From assembly GCA_009781815.1 (NCBI GenBank), contig WQVB01000021.1, positions 1-11,000 on the forward strand: 11,000 nucleotides of DNA, read 5' to 3'. Positions 1-6,718 of this stretch are shown here, piece after piece (positions within the stretch are counted from its first letter, which is position 1; the number at the start of each line of letters is the position of its first letter). The notes beneath the pieces were generated by a model. It made no database searches, was not told where the DNA came from, and saw nothing but the letters and a program-made list of their open reading frames with translations. This stretch comes from Defluviitaleaceae bacterium (lineage in GTDB: Bacteria > Bacillota > Clostridia > Lachnospirales > WRAX01). The position numbers and the translations under genes are program-made.

Positions 1-2
1 CA

Positions 3-230
3 GATATGACAGAAGATGAATTTAATACATGGATGAATCAAAATTTGCCAAAGGAGAAATATACGCCTTTGAAAATAGACGATTTTATTGAAAGCATTAG
101 CTTATTGAGTATCCATATATCAGAATGTAATGCTTATTCGCTGCTTTATGATGATGGTGATCTTTTTTGGGGACACCAAATTAGTGTTGATGGGGATATG
201 GAATCTGGCTTCACAAATGCCGACATTTAG
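3..230 (+). CDS. C-terminal end of a DUF2262-like hypothetical protein (5' truncated by window edge)
   Basis: The reading frame is open to the left edge of the window and ends at TAG 228-230. An in-frame ATG lies at 6-8, but no ribosome site can be seen before it and the frame continues upstream, so this is probably the last ~75 residues of a longer protein. The tail has the pattern YDDGDLFWGH, followed about ten residues later by a short GFTNADI end. I remember this pattern from the C-terminal part of bacterial DUF2262 proteins, which are uncharacterised and often lie among accessory or repeat-rich genes. The family label is from memory. No catalytic motif is visible and I assign no function. 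The gene is followed after 61 bp by a decayed copy of the radA start. Confidence 0.5.
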   Translation, partial: DMTEDEFNTWMNQNLPKEKYTPLKIDDFIESISLLSIHISECNAYSLLYDDGDLFWGHQISVDGDMESGFTNADI

Positions 231-291
231 TGATAAGCATCATCCCCACATACATAATGGCATATCTGATGATGGCAGGAGAGGGCTTAAA

Positions 292-396
292 ATGGCCAAA
301 CAAAAGACGATTTATAGATGTAGTGAATGTGAACATGAAGTGGGACGTTGGCTTGGCTGATGCCCTTCTTGTGATAGTTTTAATGTTTTTGAAGGA
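292..396 (+). pseudogene. Duplicated 5' fragment of radA (zinc-ribbon part only)
   Basis: This 105-nt stretch aligns without gaps to the start of the intact radA at 1223-1327, with 97 of 105 bases identical; all eight differences are transitions. It encodes MAKQKTIYRCSECE and then GRWLG, and stops at TGA 358-360 where radA has CGA (Arg23). Past the stop the frame still reads CPSCDSFN, so all four zinc-ribbon cysteines are recognisable but the second pair is cut off. Four of the differences are synonymous, one creates the stop and the remaining three change two codons. A plausible ribosome site (GGAGAGGG, 278-285) precedes the ATG. The homology ends exactly where the ribosome site of the lipoprotein gene begins (AAGGAG 392-397). 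Most likely a non-functional relic; a 22-residue peptide cannot be excluded. Confidence 0.8.
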
Positions 397-407
397 GAGG
401 AAATTTA

Positions 408-1190
408 ATGAAAAAGTTATTATATACCATATTGGCGGGGCTTGCAATGCTTATTTTAGCAGCTTGTGGCAGGGATAACGCTACACCGAATGTTCAAAGC
501 ACACCTGAGATTGATTTACTTGATATTGGCGACATTATAAACTTTGGCGGAATTGATTGGCGAGTGCTCAACATACAAAGCGATAGAACCCTTGTTATTA
601 GTCAATATATTTTGGAGCTTAGGGCGTTTCATGACACGTTAGAAACTACCACTTGGGAGCATAGCGATATTCGTTATTATTTAAACAACGAATTTATCAA
701 TCGCTTCACGCCTGATGAGATGGAGCGAATACTACAAACAACACTAAACAACAAGAACAATCCTTGGTTTAGCACGGAGGGCGGCAATGACACAACTGAT
801 AAAATATTTTTGTTAAGCCTTGAGGAGTTGGTGCGATATTTTGGCGATAGTGGAGAGCTGGCTAATCGTCGATACGAACACTCTTGGGGGTTTGCTGATG
901 AATATGGTGTTGAACGAGTTGCATATACTCTTCCAGATGTAGAATTAACCAAGGAATGGAGATATTCACCACCTAGTGCTTCTTTCGCTTGGTGGTTGCG
1001 TTCGCCTGGGGCAATCAATGATGATATGATAGCAGATAACACCCCTCGTGCAACATGGGGTCATGTTGATAGGGCATATGTTTTTGCTGGGTCTTTTGTT
1101 GCTCCTGAAGAAAGCGGCATAGTAGATGTTAATGGTGTATACGCCACTAAAATTCTTGGCGTTCGCCCTGCTTTGTGGCTAGAGCGGTAG
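408..1190 (+). CDS. DUF6273-type lipoprotein
   Basis: The 260-residue product begins with KK, a hydrophobic stretch (residues 4-19) and a lipobox LAAC with Cys20, so it should be lipid-anchored on the outer face of the membrane. The rest matches the DUF6273 pattern known mainly from Clostridia: GDIINFGG followed by WRVL (about 41-54), WEHSDIRYYLN (83-93), DKIFLLSLEE (131-140), WWLRSP (195-200) and a closing GVRPALWL (251-258). Members are surface or lipoprotein modules of unknown role. The length is normal for a single domain plus signal. The start ATG has AAGGAG at 392-397, ten bases upstream, at the edge of the radA relic. The gene lies between the relic and the intact radA, which suggests it arrived as a cassette. 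No binding partner or enzymatic residue can be named. Confidence 0.85.
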   Translation: MKKLLYTILAGLAMLILAACGRDNATPNVQSTPEIDLLDIGDIINFGGIDWRVLNIQSDRTLVISQYILELRAFHDTLETTTWEHSDIRYYLNNEFINRFTPDEMERILQTTLNNKNNPWFSTEGGNDTTDKIFLLSLEELVRYFGDSGELANRRYEHSWGFADEYGVERVAYTLPDVELTKEWRYSPPSASFAWWLRSPGAINDDMIADNTPRATWGHVDRAYVFAGSFVAPEESGIVDVNGVYATKILGVRPALWLER

Positions 1191-1222
1191 TCTTCGTCGT
1201 GCTGAAGAAGGGAATATATAAA

Positions 1223-2584
1223 ATGGCTAAACAAAAGACGATTTATAGATGCAGTGAATGTGAACATGAAGTGGGGCGTTGGCTTGGCCGATGCCCTTCT
1301 TGCGATAGTTTTAATACTTTTGAAGAAAGTGTTAGTGTGGTGCAAAAAAAGACGGGGGCTGCCGCCCCTAAAAAAGTGGAAGTAGGGCGGGCTGCACCTA
1401 TCTCTAAAATAACATCTTTGCAAGATGCAAGGTTTGCCACGGGGGTAGACGAGCTTGACCGTGTGCTTTGCGGCGGCATTGTGCCTGGCTCTCTTGTGCT
1501 TATTGGCGGCGAGCCTGGCATTGGAAAGTCTACCGTGCTTTTGCAAATTTGCAAAGATAAAGATTTTAATATCCTTTATGCCTCTGGGGAGGAAAGCCCA
1601 GGCCAAATCGTGTTGCGGGCTGGTCGCCTTGGGGATTTTGGCGAAAATCTACTTATTCTTTCAGAAAACAACATCTCAGCCATAGAGGCGGAGATTTATA
1701 ATCATAACCCGCAACTTCTTATTATTGACTCTATCCAAACCATGTCTCACCCCGATGTGGCCTCCGCCCCTGGCAGCGTTACACAGGTGCGAGAGTGTAC
1801 GTCTTTTTTAATGTCCCTTGCAAAATCTCGCAACATGGCGACTATTATTGTCGGCCATGTAACCAAAGACGGCAATATAGCGGGCCCAAAAATTTTAGAG
1901 CATATGGTGGATTGTGTTTTATATTTTGAAGGCGAGGGCAGGGGGAGCGGCTTTCGCATTGTGCGTGCGGTTAAAAACCGCTTTGGCTCAACTGGTGAGA
2001 TTGGCATTTTTGAGATGACCGAAGCTGGCCTCTCCGCCATTAAAAACCCGTCAGAATATATGCTAACGGGCAGACCTATAAACGCTCCAGGCAGCGTCAT
2101 CACCTGCTCTATGGAGGGCAGCCGCCCCATTTTGGTTGAGGTGCAAGCCCTTGTTGCACCTACAAAAGCCCCAAACCCCCGCCGTGTGGTTAACGGCATG
2201 GATTATAACCGTGTCAACATGCTGCTAGCCATGCTTGAAAAACGCTGCGGCCTGCCCATGTCCATGGCGGATAGCTATATCAACATACCAGGCGGCATGA
2301 AGCTTGCCGAGCCCGCAGCCGACCTTGCGGTAATAGCTGCCACGGCCGCTAGCTTTAAAAACAAAGCCATCCCCCCTCAAATTCTTATTTTTGGTGAGGT
2401 GGGGCTGACGGGTGAGGTGCGAGCCGTAACCCACACACAACGCCGCATTGACGAGGGTGCAAAGCTTGGTTTTAGTGAAATCATCATCCCTCAAGCCAAC
2501 CTAAAAGGCTTGAAGCGACCTGATGGGGTGAAGGTTTTTGGGGTAAATAGTATTAATGAATTGTTGCAGTTGGTGGATATATAA
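1223..2584 (+). CDS. radA: DNA repair protein RadA (Sms)
   Basis: RadA is a RecA-like, DnaB-type ATPase that drives branch migration and processes recombination intermediates in the cytoplasm. The 453-residue product has the full family order: an N-terminal zinc ribbon (Cys10, Cys13, Cys24, Cys27), a Walker A box GEPGIGKST (96-104), Walker B LLIIDS (165-170), the RadA-specific KNRFG motif (251-255) and a C-terminal Lon-like domain (about 280-453). Length is typical of the family. The start at 1223 is chosen because family members begin right before the zinc ribbon and GAAGGG lies upstream at 1207-1212; a longer frame from 1175 would only add residues encoded inside the lipoprotein gene. A weak hairpin (TCTTC 1191-1195 / GAAGA 1204-1208) overlaps the ribosome-site region. 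In many Clostridia radA follows clpC and precedes disA; here the neighbourhood is different. Confidence 0.97.
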   Translation: MAKQKTIYRCSECEHEVGRWLGRCPSCDSFNTFEESVSVVQKKTGAAAPKKVEVGRAAPISKITSLQDARFATGVDELDRVLCGGIVPGSLVLIGGEPGIGKSTVLLQICKDKDFNILYASGEESPGQIVLRAGRLGDFGENLLILSENNISAIEAEIYNHNPQLLIIDSIQTMSHPDVASAPGSVTQVRECTSFLMSLAKSRNMATIIVGHVTKDGNIAGPKILEHMVDCVLYFEGEGRGSGFRIVRAVKNRFGSTGEIGIFEMTEAGLSAIKNPSEYMLTGRPINAPGSVITCSMEGSRPILVEVQALVAPTKAPNPRRVVNGMDYNRVNMLLAMLEKRCGLPMSMADSYINIPGGMKLAEPAADLAVIAATAASFKNKAIPPQILIFGEVGLTGEVRAVTHTQRRIDEGAKLGFSEIIIPQANLKGLKRPDGVKVFGVNSINELLQLVDI

Positions 2585-2593
2585 CACCCTTAC

Positions 2594-2806
2594 TCATCAT
2601 TGGACTTGCATCGAAATTAGTCTCTCTCCACCATATTGCACTCTCCTAAGTCGTCATCCTGAGCTTGACTCAGGATCTATGCAAGCTAGTGGACAACCTA
2701 ATCAAGGTCGCCCTTCTCCAATTAGATCCTGAGTCAAGCTCAGGATGACGAATAGGAAAGCAGTATGGAAATATTTACAATTAATTTCGCTACAAGTCCA
2801 TTATGA
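2594..2806. repeat. MITE-like nested palindromic element, complete copy
   Basis: The outer ends are imperfect inverted repeats: GGACTTGcatCGAAATTA (2602-2619) against the reverse complement of TAATTTCGctaCAAGTCC (2782-2799), each extended by an ATGA/TCAT-like flank. Inside lies a perfect 28-bp inverted repeat (2651-2678 and 2724-2751). Each 28-bp arm is itself a hairpin: ATCCTGAG, a five-base loop, then CTCAGGAT (2656-2676 and 2726-2746). No transposase frame is present, so any movement would need an enzyme supplied elsewhere. The element fills most of the 318-bp gap between radA and the next gene and starts ten bases after the radA stop. A second copy of the family lies at 9937-10105. Confidence 0.75.
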
Positions 2807-2840
2807 GCTTTATGTCCTATGAAGACTATCCAGTACCAAT

Positions 2841-2878
2841 AGATCCCGTGTCGGTTGGCGACGTAAGCATGGGATGAC
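2841..2878. repeat. Degenerate half-element of the same palindrome family
   Basis: AGATCCCGTGTC (2841-2852) and AAGCATGGGATGAC (2865-2878) correspond to the two ends of one arm of the palindromes at 2651 and 9971, with 12 extra bases between them. ATCCCGTG and CATGGGAT still form an 8-bp stem with one G-T wobble. It lies directly before the ribosome site of the following gene, so the hairpin would fall in that gene's leader if transcription begins upstream. Confidence 0.5.
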
Positions 2879-2902
2879 AACATTTGATAGGAGGTTATAT
2901 CA

Positions 2903-3445
2903 ATGAAGCAAAAAGATAAAAAAATAATTATATTGTTCCCTGGCAAAGGGTATAGCACTGATATGCCGCTACTATATTATGCAGGCTTTAAATATGCGAT
3001 GAAGGGATATAAAGTTTTGCCTATCCATTATGGTGCTTTAGACAAAGAAAAATCCCGTAGCGAGGTTTTAGAGATTGCAAAAGCAGAAGCCTCAAAGCAA
3101 GTAAAGGATGTTGATTTTTCTAAATATGAGGAGATTGTGTTTGCCTCTAAAAGTGTTGGCACGGTTGTTGCGGGCTATATCTCGGAGGAACTTGATGAAA
3201 ATATCAAGCATATATATTTAACACCTATTGACGAAACTTTGCAGTTTATTAACAACAAAGATGATATAATTGCAATTATAGTTGGTGAAGAAGATAAAGT
3301 TTTTGATACTAACACTTTAAAAGCACACTGTCATCAAAAGGGAATAGAGTTGCATGTGATTGAAGGTGCTGGGCATAGCTTGGAGAAATTTGAGAACGCA
3401 GTAGACAATATCGATATTTTAAAGAGGATAGTCGAATTATACTAA
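2903..3445 (+). CDS. Small alpha/beta hydrolase
   Basis: The 180-residue product reads as a compact alpha/beta hydrolase: a first strand and oxyanion-type loop KIIILFPGKGYS (7-18), a nucleophile elbow SKSVG (82-86, Ser84, a variant of GxSxG with Ser in the first place), an acid candidate Asp131 after a strand IAIIVGEEDKV, and the catalytic His158 in EGAGHSLE (154-161). There is no signal peptide, so it is cytoplasmic. The substrate cannot be deduced; the short length leaves no room for a lid domain. An ideal ribosome site AGGAGG (2889-2894) lies eight bases before the ATG. The next gene follows after 21 bp, so the two are probably co-transcribed. No promoter stands out in the upstream repeat region. 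Confidence 0.85.
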   Translation: MKQKDKKIIILFPGKGYSTDMPLLYYAGFKYAMKGYKVLPIHYGALDKEKSRSEVLEIAKAEASKQVKDVDFSKYEEIVFASKSVGTVVAGYISEELDENIKHIYLTPIDETLQFINNKDDIIAIIVGEEDKVFDTNTLKAHCHQKGIELHVIEGAGHSLEKFENAVDNIDILKRIVELY

Positions 3446-3466
3446 GTTTTAGAGGGGATTAAAGGG

Positions 3467-4153
3467 ATGAAAGTTTATTATTATTTTGATTGGTTTAACG
3501 AAGAGATTTCAAAAGAGATAGCTCGAGCTTTGTGTGGCGATGTTGTGGATAGAAAATCCATAGTGTTTATCGGAGCTGAGCCTAAAGAAGCGGCTTTTAA
3601 TGACGAACAAAGCAAGATTGCAAAGGGTTGGCTGGGGTCTATTGGAATTGGGTTTGAAGAGTATCATTTACTTGATTATCGCATCTCGAAAGAGGATGGG
3701 TTGAGTTTGATTTGCAAGGCTTCTGCCGTCTTTTTTCTTGGTGGGTTTGCGGTGGCACAAAGGGATTTTTTGGCGGAGTATGAAATAGGAAAAGCTGTGA
3801 AAGAAAGTGGAGTTAATGTTGTTATGGGTGTGAGTGCAGGGGCGATGAACATGAGCGGCAAGTGGATACGCTCAAGGTTTATCAACCCGCATAGCAGGCG
3901 ATATACGGCGGGGGAGACGCAAGTTTTTGCTGGTTTGGGCTTTCATGGCTTTATGTTGGAGCCACATTTTGAAGCTCCAAATGATGATTTGGTTGAAAAC
4001 GACCTAATGCCGCTGTCTAAAGAGGTTGATGTATATGTTGCCTGCTATGAAAGTGCTATACGTGTAAAGGGCGATGAGATGACATTTTTTGGCGAGATTT
4101 ATCGAATTGTTGATGGAAAATTAGCCCTTATTGATGATGCCATAAAGGGCTAG
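3467..4153 (+). CDS. Peptidase E-like protein (family S51, class I glutamine-amidotransferase fold)
   Basis: The 228-residue product has the features of S51 peptidases such as PepE, cytoplasmic serine exopeptidases that cut after N-terminal aspartate: a strand and glycine turn VFFLGGFAVAQRDFL (88-102), the nucleophile elbow GVSAGAMNM (121-129, Ser123) and the histidine region LEPHFE (164-169, His167). Length is typical. The exact substrate is unclear; clostridial relatives are usually annotated only as Type 1 glutamine amidotransferase-like proteins. The ribosome site is GAGGGG (3452-3457), about nine bases before the ATG. It is the second gene of a two-gene unit with the hydrolase. Its last 33 bases overlap, tail to tail, the end of the acetyltransferase gene on the other strand. 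Confidence 0.85.
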   Translation: MKVYYYFDWFNEEISKEIARALCGDVVDRKSIVFIGAEPKEAAFNDEQSKIAKGWLGSIGIGFEEYHLLDYRISKEDGLSLICKASAVFFLGGFAVAQRDFLAEYEIGKAVKESGVNVVMGVSAGAMNMSGKWIRSRFINPHSRRYTAGETQVFAGLGFHGFMLEPHFEAPNDDLVENDLMPLSKEVDVYVACYESAIRVKGDEMTFFGEIYRIVDGKLALIDDAIKG

Positions 4154-4663
4154 ATCTTCAAATTTACCATCTTTTAAGACGTGTTGGGCAAGCAGGCCTT
4201 CTTTAACCATGCCAACCTTCTCCATCACCTTGCCAGAGGCGGGGTTGGAGGTGAAAAACCTGCCCCATACCTTGTGATAGCCCTTTTGAGTGAAGGCAAA
4301 ATCTATGAGGGCTTTTACTGCCTCGGTGGCATAGCCAAAGCCCCAATGCTCCTCTCCAATCCAATACCCCAGCTCACCGTTTTTGTTGTGTTGGTGGTTA
4401 GAAAGACCAATCGCCCCATAAAGCTGGCCTGTAGCCTTATCGGTAATGGCAAATTCGTAGGATTTGTTGTTTTTAAAGTTATCGGCGTGGGTTTTAATCC
4501 ATGCTGTGGCAGCCTCTTCTGGGTAGGGGTGGGGGAGGGATAGGGTGCTTTTGTAGATGTTATAGTTGTTGCAAAAATGGCTAACTTGCGGGGCGTCTGA
4601 AAGTTGAAAAGGTCGTAAAATAAGCCTTTCGGTGGTGATTGTGTTGGTTTGAGGGCTATACAT
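4121..4663 (-). CDS. GNAT family N-acetyltransferase (RimJ/RimL type)
   Basis: The 180-residue product begins with the RimJ/RimL signature TERLILRPFQLSDA (11-24). It has the strand-loop-helix acetyl-CoA site GELGYWIGEEHWGFGYATEA (96-115), in which HWGFGYA corresponds to the pyrophosphate-binding Q/RxxGxG/A loop. It ends with NPASGKVMEKVGM (140-152), the conserved C-terminal helix that closes the cofactor site. Such enzymes acetylate protein N-termini, amino sugars or small amines in the cytoplasm; the substrate cannot be told here. The ribosome site AAAGGAG (complement of 4671-4677) overlaps the stop codon of the upstream helicase gene, so the two are co-transcribed and probably translationally coupled. 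Confidence 0.93.
   Translation of the reverse strand: MYSPQTNTITTERLILRPFQLSDAPQVSHFCNNYNIYKSTLSLPHPYPEEAATAWIKTHADNFKNNKSYEFAITDKATGQLYGAIGLSNHQHNKNGELGYWIGEEHWGFGYATEAVKALIDFAFTQKGYHKVWGRFFTSNPASGKVMEKVGMVKEGLLAQHVLKDGKFEDLALYGIINKG
4123..4151. terminator. Possible shared hairpin at convergent gene ends
   Basis: AGCCCTT (4123-4129) and AAGGGCT (4145-4151) form a 7-bp stem with a 15-base loop inside the 33-bp overlap of the peptidase and acetyltransferase genes. On the minus strand it is followed by AATTTTCC, a modest U-rich tail; on the plus strand there is no clear U-run. It could terminate minus-strand transcription weakly; evidence is limited. Confidence 0.3.
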
Positions 4664-4675
4664 AAAAATGCTCCT

Positions 4676-5761
4676 TTATATTGGGGATATGGTGATACCT
4701 AGTTTTTTAGCTATTTTTTGTAACTCATCTGCTTCACGAGGGGTTACGATGGAGATGACGGTGCCTGGGTTGCCTGCCCTGCCGCAGCGGCCTGCCCTGT
4801 GGATATAATCCTTATGTCTGCTTGGGATGTCGAGGTTTATAACATGGGTAAGCCCCTCAATATCAAGCCCTCTAGAGCCTGCGTCGGTGGCCACTAGGGC
4901 TTTTATTTTGCCATTATTTAGGCTTTCTATAGCTACTTTTCTATCCATCTTATCCGTCTCTTTGTGGAGGGATCGGGTGGGGATGTTATGGAAATTAAGC
5001 CTTTTTTCGGTTCTTTCAACATCATAAGGCATGTTAACGAAAACTAAGGCTTTAGGGATGGCTCGGGAGTTTATTAGGGTTTTGAGCTTGTCGGTTTTTT
5101 TGCGAAGCTCGGCGATAGCGTAAAGATGGGTTATGGTGCTTGGCATGGCGTCGCCTGCGGATATTAAGGCAGGCTCTTTCATCATACCTTGTGCTATGTC
5201 TTTTGTGCCTTTGGGCATGGTGGCAGAGACCAGCAGGATTTGCCTATCACGCAGGGTGGATTTGACAAGGGCGTGGATGCCCTCCATGTTTTGAGAAGAA
5301 AACAGTCTATCAGCCTCGTCAAAAACCAAAGTTTTTACATAGTGCATGGATAGCTTTTTTGCGGTTATCATTTCTTTGACCCGCCCCAATGTGCCTATGA
5401 CGATAAGGGGCTTGGTTTTTAAGGCTGCCTCTTGGCGTTTTTTGTCTACCCCGCCGATTAGTAATGCTATATCTTCTGGTCGGGTGCTAAAAAACTTTGC
5501 CACACGGGCTATTTGTGAGGCAAGCTCGTAGGTGGGGGCGATGATGACGGCTTGTGCCTTTTTGGATTCTACATCCAGCTTTTGAAAGATGGGCAACAGG
5601 TATGTTAGGGTTTTGCCGCTGCCTGTGGGGGAGTGGACGATGACATCCTCCCCATCCAAAATGCGAGAAATGGCCTTGGATTGTATCTCCATAGGCTTTT
5701 TTATGTTTTTTTGGGATAGTTTTTCGAGTAAGTTTTGGTTTAGTATATCTTTAAATTCCAT
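4676..5761 (-). CDS. DEAD-box ATP-dependent RNA helicase
   Basis: The 361-residue product contains the two RecA-like domains of DEAD-box RNA helicases: Q-motif KPMEIQSKAI (22-31), motif I SPTGSGKT (44-51), Ia PTYELA (76-81), II DEAD (148-151), III SAT (179-181), V ATDAGSRGLD (291-300) and VI HRAGRCGRAG (321-330). It ends soon after motif VI, so there is no accessory RNA-binding tail of the DbpA/CshA kind. Two deviations stand out: motif Ia has Tyr where PTRELA has Arg, and the usual TPGR reads TLGR (124-127). Such proteins unwind short RNA duplexes in ribosome assembly or mRNA decay. The ATG is preceded by GAGGTGA, and a strong promoter lies just upstream (5779-5807). The acetyltransferase gene follows after 12 bp. 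Confidence 0.95.
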   Translation of the reverse strand: MEFKDILNQNLLEKLSQKNIKKPMEIQSKAISRILDGEDVIVHSPTGSGKTLTYLLPIFQKLDVESKKAQAVIIAPTYELASQIARVAKFFSTRPEDIALLIGGVDKKRQEAALKTKPLIVIGTLGRVKEMITAKKLSMHYVKTLVFDEADRLFSSQNMEGIHALVKSTLRDRQILLVSATMPKGTKDIAQGMMKEPALISAGDAMPSTITHLYAIAELRKKTDKLKTLINSRAIPKALVFVNMPYDVERTEKRLNFHNIPTRSLHKETDKMDRKVAIESLNNGKIKALVATDAGSRGLDIEGLTHVINLDIPSRHKDYIHRAGRCGRAGNPGTVISIVTPREADELQKIAKKLGITISPI

Positions 5762-5778
5762 TGTATCACCTCAAGATA

Positions 5779-5807
5779 AGTATACAATAAAAGGGCGGGC
5801 ATGGCAA
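5779..5807 (-). promoter_or_regulatory. SigA-type promoter of the helicase-acetyltransferase operon
   Basis: On the minus strand TTGCCA (complement of 5802-5807) and TATACT (complement of 5779-5784) are separated by exactly 17 bp; each box matches the consensus at five of six positions. The predicted start near 5772 leaves a leader of only about 11 nt, which just holds the ribosome site. Confidence 0.75.
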
Positions 5808-6149
5808 GGAGTAGTTACACCACCCCCGATTTTTTGCCCCCAGCTGCATGGGCGAGCAGCAAAAAGTGAACTTCTTTTTGCGACCAGCCTCTCCGCTCCC
5901 CCACATCCCTTCGTATATTAAGCGATTCTTCCCACCCGCCCCGCTGCGAGGGCGAAAAATCTTATCAGTATTCCAATTGAATTTAGAGAAGAGATATCTC
6001 CTCTCGAATAGCAATATTCCTGCCCTGAGTGGGGTGGGGCTGGCATTGCACTATTACCCTACATTACACTTAGGGTGGGAACGAGGGGCAGGAATATTGC
6101 GGGCTGCTGCACGATTTGCGAGAAAGGAGATGGTTTTGGATATCTTTTC
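5808..6149. other. Non-coding stretch with three inverted repeats
   Basis: No convincing gene is present; the short frames here have no recognisable domain and no ribosome site. It contains a perfect 8-bp hairpin GCAAAAAG/CTTTTTGC (5859-5866 and 5874-5881), an imperfect 20-bp palindrome centred on GAGATATCTC (5986-6005), and a perfect 15-bp inverted repeat (6011-6025 and 6086-6100: GCAATATTCCTGCCC and its complement) enclosing 60 bases with an inner ACCCTA/TAGGGT hairpin (6055-6076). GC-rich C-tract sequence around 5895-5955 differs from the neighbouring genes. It could be a mobile-element remnant or a structured RNA; there is no basis for choosing. Confidence 0.5.
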
Positions 6150-6638
6150 TTAAATCCTCTTTGTGTGCTTTAGGAAGCTCAAAACGAAAATAACGATAGA
6201 GATTATTATAAGTGCCATGCCTATGTAGTTAAATATATCACCAAAATTCGGGCCAAGGCTTAAAATCACATACCAATCCCTATTCATAAAAGAGCCAGCC
6301 ATCATAGATGCGATGCCTAAAATAGCTATAAAAGATATACCTAAAACAGATAGACCTGGCTTTGCTTTTAAAGCCATAGATGTTATTGCTGACACTATAA
6401 ACAACAACCCGATAAAAATTATTTGAGGAGAGGGATTGGAGACGAACGGAACACGCTCCATACTTAGCAATACGCCAGACACTCCAACTACAATGCCTAT
6501 TAAAAGCACTAAGCAGCTAAAAACTGCAAGCAAGGCACCTTCGCTAGCTTTTAAGAAAAAAATGACTATGGATGCTATAAAAGATAAGATGGAAACGAAT
6601 GGCATGATTGAAGGGAATGTAGGAAATGATGCGAACAA
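6150..6638 (-). CDS. Multi-pass membrane protein, probably the 3' part of a frameshifted gene
   Basis: From the TTG at 6638 the frame gives 162 residues that are almost entirely hydrophobic, with about five candidate membrane segments and a basic end (HTKRI). This TTG has only a pyrimidine-rich sequence before it and no ribosome site. The same frame stays open upstream to 6794 without any ATG, GTG or TTG, and it encodes a further clear membrane segment (GAIVGAILLSLITIFLA). It overlaps the end of the preceding zinc-ribbon gene, which lies in the neighbouring frame. One extra base in the A6 tract 6736-6741 (T6 on the coding strand) would fuse the two into a 298-residue zinc-ribbon plus multi-pass protein. 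I therefore read this as the back half of that gene, interrupted by a 1-bp deletion or a sequencing error. No family recognised. Confidence 0.6.
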   Translation of the reverse strand: MFASFPTFPSIMPFVSILSFIASIVIFFLKASEGALLAVFSCLVLLIGIVVGVSGVLLSMERVPFVSNPSPQIIFIGLLFIVSAITSMALKAKPGLSVLGISFIAILGIASMMAGSFMNRDWYVILSLGPNFGDIFNYIGMALIIISIVIFVLSFLKHTKRI

Positions 6639-6718
6639 CCAAAGGCTAGGAGAGGCTAAGAAAATTGTGATTAAAGAAAGTAAAATAGCCCCTACAATCG
6701 CCCCTGTTGTTGGCTTGG

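Noticed and set aside
677..1042. 121-codon minus-strand frame inside the lipoprotein gene
   Set aside because: It is an antisense shadow of a well-supported DUF6273 frame with lipobox and ribosome site, and it has no domain of its own.
1175..1222. Longer RadA reading frame starting at 1175
   Set aside because: The extra 16 residues overlap the end of the lipoprotein gene, lack a family match, and the zinc ribbon expected at the N-terminus follows directly after ATG 1223.
2651..2751. CRISPR or riboswitch interpretation of the palindromic repeats
   Set aside because: The repeats are inverted and nested rather than regularly spaced direct repeats, and no aptamer core is recognisable.
2740..2958. 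72-codon minus-strand frame over the repeat and the start of the hydrolase gene
   Set aside because: It crosses the palindromic element and the hydrolase start, and has no ribosome site or family resemblance.
5766..6014. 82-codon minus-strand frame in the non-coding stretch
   Set aside because: It runs through hairpin-rich GC islands, starts far from any ribosome site, overlaps the helicase promoter, and has no recognisable domain.
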